The notes beneath the pieces were generated by a model, which ran no database searches, was not told the origin of the DNA, and saw nothing but the letters and a program-made list of their open reading frames with translations. Below are positions 21,627 through 34,539 of a stretch of 64,000 nucleotides of DNA, one piece after another. The DNA is from Hygrocybe punicea. Its lineage: Eukaryota; Basidiomycota; Agaricomycetes; Agaricales; Hygrophoraceae. The translations under genes were made by a program, and so were the position numbers. The number at the start of each line of letters is the position of its first letter. Position 1 is the first letter of the stretch. The stretch is from positions 1,240,001-1,304,000 of the forward strand of contig OY744470.1 of the NCBI GenBank assembly GCA_963556145.1. Direction: 5' to 3'.

Positions 21627-24600
21627 TTACCCTGGAGCAACGGGTTGCGATGTTTGGTCCCCGTCCACATCTTCGTCTTCGTCTTCATCTTCTTCCAATA
21701 TGGGCGAGTCGTATTCGTCCTCTTGATCCATCTCAGCCTCCGGATCGACTTCATTGAAAATGACATTGAACTATGATGCACGATTAACAGTCAGCTGCTA
21801 AGACAATCGACTTCTGCTGAGGAATCGTACGTGGGTGATGAGTGCCTTGACTAGCTTATGAGTGTGAGTCATGTTGGCGAGGATCATCACAAAGTCATTT
21901 TGAGGAGCACGCATCAAGTTCGGACTGAACACGATTGCCAGAGCCTCCGCAGTCATGTGGTTGTCTTCTTCATAATCCGCAACACTTGAAGATGTAGTCT
22001 TTCGGTCACGAACTAAAAGACGAGTCAGATCCCACTTACTTTTCAAGATGCTCGGCCACTCTTTTGAGCAGGTCAAAGTTCGCCTGAGGTAGACTTTGCA
22101 CAATGCTGCGTATCTTGGCAAGACGGATTTCAAAATCTTCCAACTCTGTCATGCGCGGTCAAAGCAGATATTAGAGTGAAGCAACGAAAGGTATTACTCA
22201 TGGCTTCAATAATTCCATAATAGGACGATGATGGGAAAACTGGCTCCGGCAATAATCTGAACCACGATTTGACGAGGTCGCAAACGGCATGGATGTCTGT
22301 GGATTGGTCAATGAGCGATTCACCTCAATGACGCGCACATCATTAGCATACATGAGAAAATGTACCATCAATTGTCAGTTCTTACCTCGATTGAAACCAT
22401 CTTTGAGGGCGTTGATTTCCGTAGTTGCACCAGCGATGCGATCTACAAGGGATACAATCCAGCCGTGAAGTACATAGACATTTCGAAAAATGCTACTTAC
22501 AAATCCCCACCTCACTCAGACCACGGGATTCGATTTCGGACAGACAACGCTCGATTACAGAAGGGATGACTCCTGGCTGAACCTCACGATGTCCAGCCTC
22601 CCGTTGAAGTAAAAACTCAAGTTCGACGCCGAAAACTGATTTCGGGTGAGAGATAGATCACCTACAGAGCTTTCAAAAACATACCAGCAGTTGGGTCACG
22701 AGAGGCCATCAGCGGACGATTATAAATGTGATCGGAAGGCTGGGGTTTAGGGGAGTTTCCCAGATAAGTCAGACGCCGTTTCGCGGCCATCCTGGCAACC
22801 TGACTGATGGTGTCCATCCACTTGACCATACTTCGTCTGTCCACAGCCTGAAGCAAGTAACGCCCTCCGTCCTCAGCATCAACTTGGAAGGTAAATGACC
22901 GCTCGTTGTTGATAAATTGTGCAATTCGTGCTTCCACAAGGCTAACAACTAAAGAGGGTTTACCAGATGCTGCAAAGTCGAGTTCGGAAGGACTCCTCTT
23001 GGGACCAGTGGAATGAAGAGATTCCGACGTGAAGGCGCTTGAAATAGGCCTCATGAAATGCATGAACGCCGAAGACATACTTTTCTTGTTTCGACGTTGT
23101 TTCTGGGCAGCATCAGGAAACTTTCTCGGTCGCATGGCCTTGCTAAACATGTCCTCCCGCCTGACGCTCCGTGTATCCTCCATACGTTTCTCTTTGATCA
23201 GACGATCACGTAGGTTCCTATCTCGCTTGTTTTTATCGACCTGAAAGGCAACAAGTTTTTGGAAGGGACGGGGAACCCTTTTTGCTAAGGCATTTGCATT
23301 ACCAGTAGCATGCACCGCTTCACGATAGGCTTCTTCCTTAATAGCACGATGGTCAAACTGAAAGAGGTTGACTTCCCGCTCAATGCTGTTTAAACGTTCG
23401 AATGTCATTCGATCCGTGTCGTCCCTTTGATAAATCCTCCGAGAACACGTAAGGGACGGTGCGCTCGTAATAAGATTACACAAACGCCTGCAAGACGTAA
23501 AAGTTCTAACACAAAGTGGCAATAAATAAGTAAACTTGCCTTCGCTTGCTGTAGTTGACGAGGATTTGGGGTGTCTCTTCCGACAGAGACTCGACGACGT
23601 CCGTGGTTGTGATGATTTCCAGTATGCGTTCGATGAGCCAGCCGATATCAACCGTCAGGGGTTCATTCGAACTCGTGGATTGAACGGAAGGTTTGGAAAA
23701 GAGAGAGGATAGTGAATCGCACTGTACTCCGCGACTGAAAGCCACATTTTGCCAAGCCCGTTGCAGTGACCGACTTTCGACACTGAGGATGGCAGCCGCA
23801 AGGACTGCCTCGACGAATGATCGAACACAGGGCCTGTGACCTGATGGCGATGGAAGGGTGGACGTAGTAGTCTCAGTGTTACGTAAACGTGCGATTTCAA
23901 TGGCTCGAAGAAACAAGTCCATGCGTGCTTGCCGGACACGAAGTCCCAACATTGGACTGACAAGTTTCATAATCAACCACTTCCGCAATATTCCATACGC
24001 CCGGATACAGCTTCGGATGCTAGGTGGTAAGAGCCGATAAAGAGTGTCGTGGCCCAGATCGGATATCATAGGTGATGGTTGAACTTCCCGAAGGTGAGTA
24101 TATATGTTTTGGATCTCAACAGCGTCGTCGTTCCAGTTAACTTCTCGACTCGGAAACCAACCAGTGCGGTCTGCGGTCTGCACTTCTAGCAAATCAGAAG
24201 TGATGAAGAGATCCTATTTAATATTACCTAAGTTGGTGTGGACATGACAAGTAGGAGGAATATTACCTCTTCAGTGACATGACCAAATGCGGCATAGGCC
24301 ATCCCGTCAAGATGGTCGACAAGCTCCTCCGGGTCAATACGCTCGATATTACAAGCTTCCTGCATGAAGTTTCGGATCCTTGGAGATACAACAGTGCGTT
24401 TGTAAACAACGCGAGTAGGCCTCTTTATTTGAGACACGAAGGAAACTAGAAGAGCGTCTTTGGCCTCTTGAAGAGCACGCCATGCCTGGTGGACAGTCGG
24501 GTCCTGAAAATGGGAAGGTTCAACAGCAAGATGATTTGTTTTAATGTCTAAGAAGGATGAGATGGCGTTGAAACAATGGACATCATCCAAGGCATCTTGA

Positions 24601-27600
24601 GCACCGCCGCCTGTACACAGCCATTCATTGATGGTTCCAAGAACTTCAGAAGAATTACGCGTGGCAGTCAGATATTCATCAACCGACGATGGTGGAGATT
24701 GAGGCTGCAATTGATCATAAAGTTTTCGCAACAACTTGATGGATTATTGTCAGAGACGAAACCTTGGGTGTCGAGAACACTTACTTCGAAAAAACCGAGG
24801 GGAGTGACAAAACTGCGAAAAGCATTCCACCAAACTTTGGCAAATTCGGCACGGTCCACGATGAGTTCTCGGGTTTTCCCTTCTCTTAGTGCCATTTCTC
24901 CATTATCATCCGCCACAGAAACCGAGACATTTTGAAGACCGTGGACGAGAATGTTTACCAAGCGTTCTAGGGTACCTGCCTGTACGAGCACGCGCAGTGG
25001 TGGTCCCGATGACGGTTCTGATGGGATAAAACTTTGACGATGAGATATGGCAGGTAAGGAATTCCGACGAGCGGTGCTGGATTTCCTATCCAATCCTTGT
25101 GAAGCTCCTGCCTTGACCCGAAACGATGGAGCCCTAGAAACAGCCTTATCGTTGACAGTTTGGTCTACGATTGAACTAGGTGGTCTTGATGGCGCACGGG
25201 ATGGTGGTAGTGACGCTGACGGTGATTCCCCTCCCTGGACAACAAGCAAGAGCTCGCCGCTGTACACAAGTATTATCGTTCCACCACAGTTCACCCCGCC
25301 GAAAGAAATTCGGTCCTGGCCGTCTAATGGATTAGAACTGGGAAGCTGCCGCCATTCTTCACGACGCAGCTGTTCATCCATGCTACGCAAAACATTCAGT
25401 TCATGATCATGGAGATCATAATCGACGCGACTACGCAATAGGAGTCCCCGGTCAATGAATGTTACGCTAGGTAAGGGCTCCGGGAACAGAAGTGGAATCA
25501 AAGCATTGCGCGAACTCTGAGGTGAGATTGACGATCTAGACCAGAAATATGGCTCGTACAAGCCTTTTCGGCGGGGCTCAGCAGCGAGCGACAGGGACAT
25601 GAATTGTTCGATGCTTCGATGACAACGAGTGAGGAGACACATCGAAACAAAATTACACCATCTCTTACCGCACGAAGGTTGAAGCCATTCCACCTCTACT
25701 GCCTCCCCCAGCGGACATCTCACGCCAAAAGGTAACCATTTTGTGGATGTCTTCCCCCGGGTCATCAATAGCAATCCTCGATTTCCTCGGACACAGGGAA
25801 AATGTTGTCCTGAGATCGTTGAACAAATCTCTGATTTTTTTCAAAGGGCCAACGTTCCACAGTTCTTCCCCATCGCTTGCGTTCGCTCTGCTCGATTCAG
25901 CTTCGATACGAGACATTACATCACCACCCCATGGCGTAACTCTGGGCTCATTGACACTCGCACACTCGCTATCAGGGCCAGGAAAGATCCAGGACTCCAC
26001 GGCGACCAGTGCTTGAACATCTACGCGTTTCCATACTTTGTCCAGTCTTGCGACGGGTCTAGAGCAGAGTGCCGCTGCAATAGCACGCCAAGAACATTCA
26101 TCACCCATAAGACGGCACAGCTCGGCAATTTTAACCCAAACGGAGATAACCTCAGAACGGGAGTGTGTACGTGATGTCTGCGTGTTCCGCTCGTCGAATG
26201 TGTATGATGTTGAAGCAGAGATGGTGGAGACTTGGCCAGTAGATGTATCGGCGCCAAGAATTTGCAGAAGAAGTAACTTGGTGAGCCAATGTGGGTGCTC
26301 TTCGCTTCCAAACAGAGCTTCGAAATACGACACTGGTTGATCCAGTCCAGCGTGGTTGAGAGCGGTAGCTAAATTATTGCGCTTGCCACCGATTACAAGA
26401 TCGGCGGTTAAGTTCTCCGGCGTAAGTTCCAGCACGCCGCGGTGGAATAAACACAAACTTCGGGCTAAAAGACGAGGATCAAGGGAAAGGAAAACATCTC
26501 TTGACAAACCCTCCTGCTCTAACGCAGCCCACGGTATTTGACTGCTGATTGGAAGGCCGGTATTGGTATGGAAGTCAAGTGAGGACTTTTTAGACGGCCG
26601 GGGCGCCTTCTGAGGTACACCCAGGGCCTCTACAAGCGATAACATTCTGCTGGTGTTATCGGGGCGAGGAGAGAATGTCCCGATATTGGGGGATCCCGGG
26701 GCGAGTTGGGGAGACGGTACAAAAAGAGCCTGCATAGAAGATGAGTTCGGGATAGCACTTGCCACCGTTTTTCGAACCACAGCTGAACACGCATCGGGGA
26801 TTATCTCAGCCCGCCACTCATCCCAAGCACTAATATCTGCGGGAAAATCTTGATATCTCAAGTATTCTCCTGCAAGCCAAGCCACCCTCGCCCGTTCCTC
26901 CTCCCTCGTGCTTTCCTCAGCTCCGCTCACAAGATAGGCGCAGCATCGAGTAAACTCATTCTGGAACTTTGCTTGACCGACCAATGGCGGCAGACAGAGC
27001 AGAATGGCAGACGCAAAATCCTTCCACTCCTCCATGTGTTTATCGAGAGTTTCGGAAGACTCTGTATCGCCATTGGTTGCGGAGGCGGACGGTGCTAGGG
27101 AACTCGTGGCGAAAACTGTCTCGTGGATCAAAGCTTCGAAAGTGCCACTCTCGACTTTCCCCTGACTATGGACCAAATCAGGGTGTGTTCTCCTTCCCCA
27201 ATACGCTCTCTTCTTCCTCCCTGACGTTAAATCTTTCGTTTTCCGACTTTTCCCGTCACCCTCGTCGGTACCAATGGCCTCCTCATCCTGCAAAACCGGT
27301 ACGAGCTCTGTAGGGAACAATTCCTTGATGTCTGCATTCTTATCTCCCGGCGGTTTATAAAAATATAATTTAGATCCTTTCAGTTCCAGCTTGAAAGGTT
27401 TCCAGCCTTTTCTGAGAATCAGATTTGAATGAGGAAAATGATTATCCGAGAATTGCAGTAACGCAGGTGGGGTATTTGACTGGAGGTTGATGAACCCAGT
27501 GTGGTAGACAACTTGTGAGGACCTCTTGTCGCTCTCCCCATCCTCGTCCTGACCAGGCTCAATGATTGTCGGAGGAGCCAGCAGTGTGGTAGAACGGACA

Positions 27601-28770
27601 GGATTGTGGTCATGGGCAGCAGGATTCGCGATGGGGTCATGCGGCAACGGCTTGTGGTTATGACCCCCTCCGAAACTGAACGGAAAGGGCCCTCTAGCAG
27701 CAGCAACGGCGTTCGTATCCCTGCCCTCCACATCCCTTTCAAATTCGCGATCAGAGTCACGGGAGCCATTTCTCTTTGGACTAACCGGCCCAAACCTCGG
27801 GGTGAGCTTCGAAGGAAGGCGCGGAGTAAAGGAATGGGAGCGGATGTGAACTTGTGGAGGAGGGACAGGGCCACTCTTTACGGAAGAATCACTTTCAACT
27901 GCAGGGGCAGAAACTGATATAGAGACGCCTGACGGACGGTCCACTGACCCGCGTGGCGGTGAGGATCCCGGCGAGTCGAGAGTTTGGATACTTGGAAACG
28001 GCTGGCGAGCGTTCATGGAAAATGCAGGGGAAGACGGTGTGGTCGGAGAGAATCCGCTGGCATTGCTATTGGTACGGTTCCTGTATCGTATGATCTTCTC
28101 CTGAAAGGTGGTGTTAATGGGTGACAAATTTCCGGGAGACATCTTGCCCAGGTCATCGGCAGACTTAGACCACGGTCGACGAGATATGTTCCGTAGATCC
28201 CCTAAGCTTGTGCATGGAGAAGGAGGCGATGAGACAGCGCCCGGGGAATCGTGAACTGACATATCTAAGGACGTGGGAAGTCTCGTTGAAGAAAGGTCGA
28301 GGACAGATCTAAGGGATTTTGAGGTAAGTCTTGAGATCTGACGTAGATGGAATCGAAGTGCGAGGAACACGAAAAGTTTATGACAAACTCTCTCAGAGTG
28401 GTAGATTGTCTCCAGCGATTCACAAGAACCTATCGACAAAAATAAAAGGTACTCGCCTTGCAGCACACGCAACATAGGTATCTGATTGCAGAGCGTTGAC
28501 AATAGGCCTGGGATCAGTGGGACTGGATATCTTGGACTTCCTGCCCGAGCTTGTGCTACTCCTGGGATCAGAACCAGCCGAGGTTCGCGGATTTGAGGAG
28601 TTTCGGTTGAACCATTTCGACGGTTTTGACAGAAATTGGGTGAAGCCCGAGGATGGAGAATTTGCGCGAGGGAAGGAAAGGAATGCAGGAGAGGACGCCG
28701 ACGAGGAGTGCGTCAAAGGATCCTGGGGGCTCAATGTATTGGCAGACGGAACCCCACGTCGTGGAGCCAT
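21627..28770 (-). CDS. bem2: Bem2-like RasGEF/PH/RhoGAP regulator
   Basis: A multi-exon, multidomain signalling protein starting MAPRRGVPS at 28770 and ending QPVAPG at 21627. In order: a Ser/Pro-rich region (to about 27550); a PH-like domain (about 27290-27510, LILRKGWKPFKLELKGSKLY); a CDC25-type RasGEF-like region (about 25690-26560, RLDKVWKRVDVQALVAVESW); a RasGEF-N-like segment (about 24600-24990, FAKVWWNAFRSFVTPLGFFE); a second PH domain (about 22770-23000, RYLLQAVDRRSMVKWMDTI); and a C-terminal RhoGAP (about 21830-22640). The RhoGAP arginine finger (GIYRIAG) spans an exon junction near 22445-22500, and FSPNLMRAP is present. This order matches yeast Bem2p, a GAP for Rho-type GTPases in bud emergence and polarity. 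The tail is acidic. Exon ends were not all fixed; exon 1 ends near 28460. No break was seen. Confidence 0.85.
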
Positions 28771-30164
28771 GCTCTAATATCGTAGTTTCTAGGAGAAAAG
28801 CTGGTAATTTTATGGGCAGGACCCAACACCACAGCCCGGGCCTGGTGAAACTTGAAATTGTTTGTATTCGTGTGAAGTCCGCCGATTCAGGCTCGGAGTC
28901 GTCCTGGGCTAGCCGATCACAGCTTAAAATTTTTCAACGCCGAAATCACTCACTTTGCGCAGGAAAAACCTCACCAGTGAAATTCTGCCTCGCTGCTGAT
29001 GGACAGAAGAGACCACCTGGCTACCACTGTGGCAGACAAGGGACTAGGGACGAACCGTGACGACCGCTGCAGGCTGCAGTGCCAGACCCGGCAACCAGAT
29101 TTGCTCGCAGGGTCGTACTTCTCAGGAACCTACGTTCTTCCCCTTTTGTTCAGCTCTCTCACCCTACCGTACAATTGCACCGGGACCCTGCAGCAAGCAC
29201 TCTTTTGGTGCAGATGATTCAGAACGCCAACTTGAACCATCAGAATAGTTCGATCCAGACTGTGATCAGGTCACTTTCTTGTGGGCGAAATTGTCCACCT
29301 CGATGGGGAGTTTACAATCCTAGTTTAACTTTCCATCTTGAAATAACTCTTCCTCATATAGATCCTCGGTGCGCAGCTTTTGCAGACCTTCCTTGCAAGA
29401 CTGAAAGTGGACGTTATCGGTTGACCAAGCACCACTGCAAATCCGGAAAGCAAATCACATCGGCAAGCAACGTATGTTTTTGTACATGGTTATCCTCCCA
29501 TGCAGATGGTTATCCTCCCAGTAAACTATTGCCAGTCGTTGAAGAATCTTGCCATCATCATTCAATGATTGCCTTTCCGGTTGGAACGATGTGTTTGCAA
29601 ATCGCGGAGAGTAAGTCCCCGTATTATCCTCGCGCCCCATTTCGAATCTTGTGTGAGTCACTTGTTACCTTTATCCATCCTGCTCAGAAACCCCATTTCA
29701 CTTCGCAAGGTTCGTAATTTGTATCCCATGAACTTTTCTTCCCCAGCAAAGTAATATCTCGCTACGGATTTTCATTCTAATTCACGGCCGCCCCTTCGCC
29801 CCCAGGCACGTATGGAAGCTCGAGTTTTGGGGAGATCCTCTTATCAAATTCAAATAAAGCTCTTCGGGAAAGTCTTCGGATGGTTATTTTTTGCTCGCTT
29901 CAGCTCACAGAACTGAAGTCGAGTCGTCTTGTTGCAAGTCCAGACGCTTTCCATTCATGTCGTCAACCATGTCTTTGATCTCGAATGCATACCCCCTCCC
30001 AAGCACTGTATATTTGCTCATGACATAAATTTCTGCCTTTGAGAAAGTTGTTGTGTTTTCGTTGTTCGGAGTAAAGCTAGTAAAGGCGCAAGCGACGCCA
30101 CTGAGCCAAGGGTCCGAACTTTGGCTTGTTTGTCTTTTGCAAGTCCTTCAATCTCGAAAGTTTG
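28771..30164. other. Divergent intergenic region between bem2 and the F-box gene
   Basis: About 1.4 kb shared upstream region for two divergent genes. An open stretch of 212 codons at 29079-29717 (+) has no domain and an irregular composition. A tandem 15-base repeat (ATGGTTATCCTCCCA) lies at 29487-29520. I do not call a gene. Confidence 0.45.
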
Positions 30165-32398
30165 ATGGTCGGTTCGCCGACCTCCGCTACACCAAGCAAA
30201 CAGACAGAAGAAGATATGGCTCTTCAGACCTTGCCTTACGACTTGCTGCTCAACGTCGCGCAGTATTTGGATCTACAGGATGTCCACGCGCTCCAAATCG
30301 TGAGTTCGTCTCATTTCCTGATTGTCTGCATCACAGCCTCCCTGCGGTCCACAGACATTTCTCTCTGAGTTGTTCGCAACTAAGGGAAAGCACTGTTGTT
30401 GCGACAGTACTCGCTCTCCTGAGAACTGAACTCTTACACTTTTTTCAGACATGTAAATCTCTCCAAGACTTCACTACTACCAGACCAGTCTATCGCAACC
30501 TCGCGAACGACCTACTCCGTCGCTGTCGCGCCCTTCCTCTCAAAGGCTTCCAGCGCCTGTCGGATCTAACCACAGAACAGCTCATCCAATCTGTCAACAA
30601 AGCTACCCATTATGAAAGAGCCTGGCGTGTCCGAGCACCACGTCCTATAGCTGCGGCACCTTACTTCGATACTACTAGTAATGCCAAAGTCACACGGAAC
30701 ATGATCGATAAGAACCGCATTTGGTACAAAGTCGTGAGCGCTCCACCAGAGGAGGAGGTTGATTGGCTCTCGCCCATCACATCCAGTTATACTCTGTGTG
30801 CAACGAAGAGTGGCAAGGTGGTATGCTGGGATGTGCAAACAGACAGATGTCTGGCAGAGTGGAACCCAGGCGAGAGATGGGAATTGTGGAAATGCAGAGT
30901 GGAGTTTGAGGAAAGAACCGTATTTTTTACCATGGCCAAGGTGCTCTCGGGATCGTGAGTCCTCCTCTCAGATACATGAAGATACCTTCATCCTTTCTGA
31001 CTTGGCTGTGACAGTTACGACGACGACAGGGTCATGGAGTTCGTTCTGATGCGGCTCCATTTCCCAGAAGCCTACACGAAACCTCAAGGGGCTACAGATA
31101 TCAACGGATGTAGACCCGCCCCTTTAACCCCGCTCCCCATGTTTGCACATGTCACCGAATTTAAAACAACAGGCGTGGTTATGAATGTATTTCTCCTCGA
31201 TCCGCCCGGAAGACTCTTGTCAGCGTTTGTGTGGGTGTCAACATCAAACACTATTGGACTATATGCACTATTGGATTGGAATAAGCGGGAATACGTATTC
31301 ATCGACACCGGGATCGAATGTGTGAGTTCCTGTTTCTTGTCCCCGTTTTTCCCGATCACTCAAAGCCGTATTACTTAGCTCTTGTCGTCAAATTGGTCCT
31401 GCATTCTGTACGAAGCAAATATTGTGATTCACTCCGAGGAAAGCGAGGCCGCATTTCAGCACTTCTACCCCATATCCCTTCTGCAGGAGTACAGTAGGTT
31501 ACTACCGTCTGTAATGTCTGTGCCGACAATCGCAGCCCGCGTCCCTCCTTCAATAACAATCACCAAGAAATTCATCTTTCCTCCCAGACCTCCCGAATCA
31601 GAGCCAGGTTCTCCAGAACCGCCAGCGACACCCACCACGAGCGCGACGAATAATACCGATATTCTCGTTGTCCCGAACGGCATGGGCGTTCCGCCGGCCG
31701 ACCCTCCGAATCTGAATCCCTTTCCATTTCCACCATGGTATCCTGAAAGCGCTCATTTTGTCCGCCAGTGGTGGCCAACCCTGCCTGGCCTGCCGCGTCT
31801 GAGCTGTACGGTAGTACTACTCGCAGCACACGATCAAGTGACGCACCGCACACGCTTCGTATTGGCTCAACACTACTTCAGGGTGCCTATGGTTCCTTCT
31901 GCGTGGGCGCGCGACCACACATGCAAGGATCGATCACTCCAGAATGGGGACGCGGATACGAAACGTGTACAAGAGGACCAGACGGACGACGACCCGCTGA
32001 TGCACTTGTGGTATGTAAGCACGCCTTTCGAGGTCGTGTGTGTTCTGGATGGCATAGAGGAGGACGACGATGGTGGGATGGGGAGTGAGAGGCCGCGTCC
32101 GTTGGTGGCGGTGGATTTCGGGCATGCGGTGTGGATCGAGTATCTGGACAGTGAGGAAGACAGGACGACCCGAGTGGCTGGGGAGGGTGATCCCAAGTGG
32201 CTGAGGTTCGTGACGTTCCCGACTGTTGGCGAGGATGCTTCGTGTGGGACGGATGGAAAGGGTGGGACGGTTAGGACGCTGGAGGTGCCGGACGAGTTGG
32301 ATTTGGACAGCGTAGAGACTATCAACATCGACCAGTCGCAGGGGGCTGTCATTCTGTCGGTGAAGGAGGGTAAGATCTTCATATTGTGCTATGAATGA
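30165..32398 (+). CDS. F-box protein, basidiomycete type, ~655 aa
   Basis: The start ATG at 30165 gives MVGSPTSATPS followed by the F-box LQTLPYDLLLNVAQYLDLQD. The second half of the box (TCKSLQDFTTTRPVYRNLA) lies in exon 2. Exons: 30165-30299, 30449-30954, 31015-31321 and 31379-32398. They sum to 1968 bases in phase, with GTGAGT donors. The C-terminal ~550 residues contain beta-propeller-like strands (YTLCATKSGKVVCWDVQTDR) and a proline-rich insert (PPRPPESEPGSPEPPATP). F-box proteins recruit substrates to SCF ubiquitin ligases through Skp1; the substrate is unknown. An upstream in-frame extension is possible, but the ATG at 30165 is the last good start before the box. Confidence 0.85.
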
Positions 32399-34275
32399 TC
32401 GACGTGGTTGTGCTGCTGGATATAGGTACGATGATACAACTATCTGTGGGATTTACACTTTCTGTGCCTGGGTAATATATAGTATCATTGTGTTTGGTAG
32501 GAGCTTCGACAGTGGTGGAGTTCGGCGCTGGGGCGGCCCGGTGGGCCGCGTCTATTCTGTGGATTATCCAAAATATGTCCAGGCTTTTGTTCACAGCTAC
32601 GGCGGCAGCACTTCCTGTAGGTCCTCCATAAATGATAGTCTGTGGTAGGATTCACACTGATACCGTTGACTCTGTGATGTAGTTCGTAGACTGGAAAGGA
32701 TATCTTACTTCCTGGGCGCTCTTAGCCAGTCGCAACACTGATTAACATGTTCCATAACCACACCCATATACGAGCTGACAATAGCAGCTTCAACAATGCG
32801 GGGTGCGATCAGTACAATATCCAGTACAATATCTCCACCATTTCTGGTGTGATCGATGTCTTTGTTTGTTATACGATATCGATATTCAATCCTGACGCCG
32901 TTTTCTAGACAGCCGACCTCAGGAGCTTGCAAACTGGATATCTCCGCTCAACTTCCATGAACAGCAAGACTCAGCCTTCAGAAAACGCACGGAAGGTACA
33001 GGAAGATGGATGCTACGATCATCAAAGTTCAACAGCTGGATAGACGGTAAATCCAGGGTTTTATGGGTCCATAGGCCGAGCTCGACATGCTCGAGACCAG
33101 CATCAGTCATCTTCAACAACAATCCGACGTTTTTTCGTATTCTCAGGACGCATATTCCGGAAGTCGAGCTTGCGCAAAGTGGAGGAACTGGATGGACTCC
33201 TGCTCGACGCTTGCTAACGATGAAGTGAAAAACGAGGCTTGGGACGAGTCCAGAATGACCGTCGTCAACGGAGGGAAGAGAATAGCTATCAACGTGGTCA
33301 TGGATGCTAGCCATGTGTGTCGTGTTGTCCCACCTCGTCTGGGTTAATAAGGATTCCAAGCGCCCTCAGTGCGTGAAAAGACACAATAAACGCATCTCCA
33401 CGTCCGTCCACCTTCTGAACCGGCGCCTCACGTCCCTCCTAAGCATCTCCAACAGATGCAACAATACGTTTTCAGAGTCCTGTGGTTTCATCGTCGAAAA
33501 CTCTGCGTGACCACGGCGTATCCGTTTTTGGAACACTACATTCGTTCTTTCTTCTGCTGTGGCTCCTGCCACAGTACTGTTCGCAGGACACGAATAGCGG
33601 CCAGAAAGAAGCCCATCTGATAGTTTGGCGTTCAATACAATCGGCTAGGAGAATTGCGTGCGCCACTTCAGATTGGTTGTGTTTATCGATCTGGAAGGCT
33701 GGGAGGGAAAAGGGGGTTTGGAGAATGGAAGACATGTAGCAACTGTAAGGGGATCGTTAATGGGGGATCGTTAATGGGGTTTTCTTTTTTTTGGGTGGGT
33801 GATGCGGAACACTGAGGCCTGGGCCGAATAAAGGTTGGAGGTTGCACAGTCTTCGCTTGTGAGGGAAAGTTGTACTTGACGTTGTGTCCAATGTTCTTGG
33901 TATGTGCATTAGCAAATGAACAGGAGTGGGAACGGATGGGGAAAAAAACGCATGAGTTCGGTCATAGTTTTTTCCGTCTTGCTCAGTGTCTGCTCGGAAA
34001 GGTGAAGATCGAGTTTGGATTCTTTGCAGAAGTAGCAATAGATGTCAGCAGTCCCCGGTCCCCTCTGGTATGATAGTACGCTGATACCCCGACCCGTCTC
34101 TTCGAAATGCTGCAAACCGTGTCTGTTCCCGCCTGACACTGCACTGTATTGCACACGCCCGCAACCGAGGGAGCCGCAGATCATGCAGAGCCGGACATTT
34201 TCTTTGAGATCGCGTTTACTACAATGAACGAGACGTGAAAGACGATAGGGCGAAACTAGGAGCCTCGGTCATTCC
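32399..34275. other. Intergenic, no recognised gene
   Basis: Open stretches of 60-146 codons exist on both strands (for example 32919-33359 minus and 33472-33735 minus) but show no family motif. A faint possibility is a decayed gene at about 32900-33740. TTTTCTTTTTTTTGGGTGGG lies at about 33780. Confidence 0.4.
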
Positions 34276-34539
34276 ATGATATCGATGCGCTCCATCATTC
34301 GTGCACCCACTCAATCCCTCCTTTACGCCCACTCCTCCCACTTGCTCATCCCTCCCTCACGCCCTCACGCCCGCTCCCTCCTACGCACCTACTCCCTCCT
34401 TCATGGCCTCCCTCACGCCTACCCCCTCCCTCAATCTTCGCGCCCACTCATTCCTTCCCACCCATGCCCACTACCCCCTCGCGCTCTCCTTGTTACTCAC
34501 TCCTTCAACAGCAACAGCAGCTGCAGTGTGGCGGCACCT
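34276..34539 (+). promoter_or_regulatory. Pyrimidine-rich, CCCTCC-repeat leader before the Crinkler
   Basis: About 250 bases dominated by CTCCCTCC and CACGCCC(A/T) units, with almost no purine runs, end in CAACAGCAACAGCAGCTGCAG. The frame stays open upstream of the likely start, but the composition is that of a CT-rich leader, so I place the CRN start at 34540 (MPPVSTPPSPPF). Confidence 0.4.

Noticed and set aside
29079..29717. 212-codon open frame between bem2 and the F-box gene
   Set aside because: No domain, irregular composition, no good start context; likely chance in a divergent promoter.
32919..33740. Set of open stretches on both strands that might be a decayed gene
   Set aside because: I could not match any family and frames disagree; left as unassigned.
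34276..34539. 88-residue N-terminal extension of the Crinkler
   Set aside because: The DNA is a CT-rich repetitive leader, and the CRN header follows naturally from the ATG at 34540.
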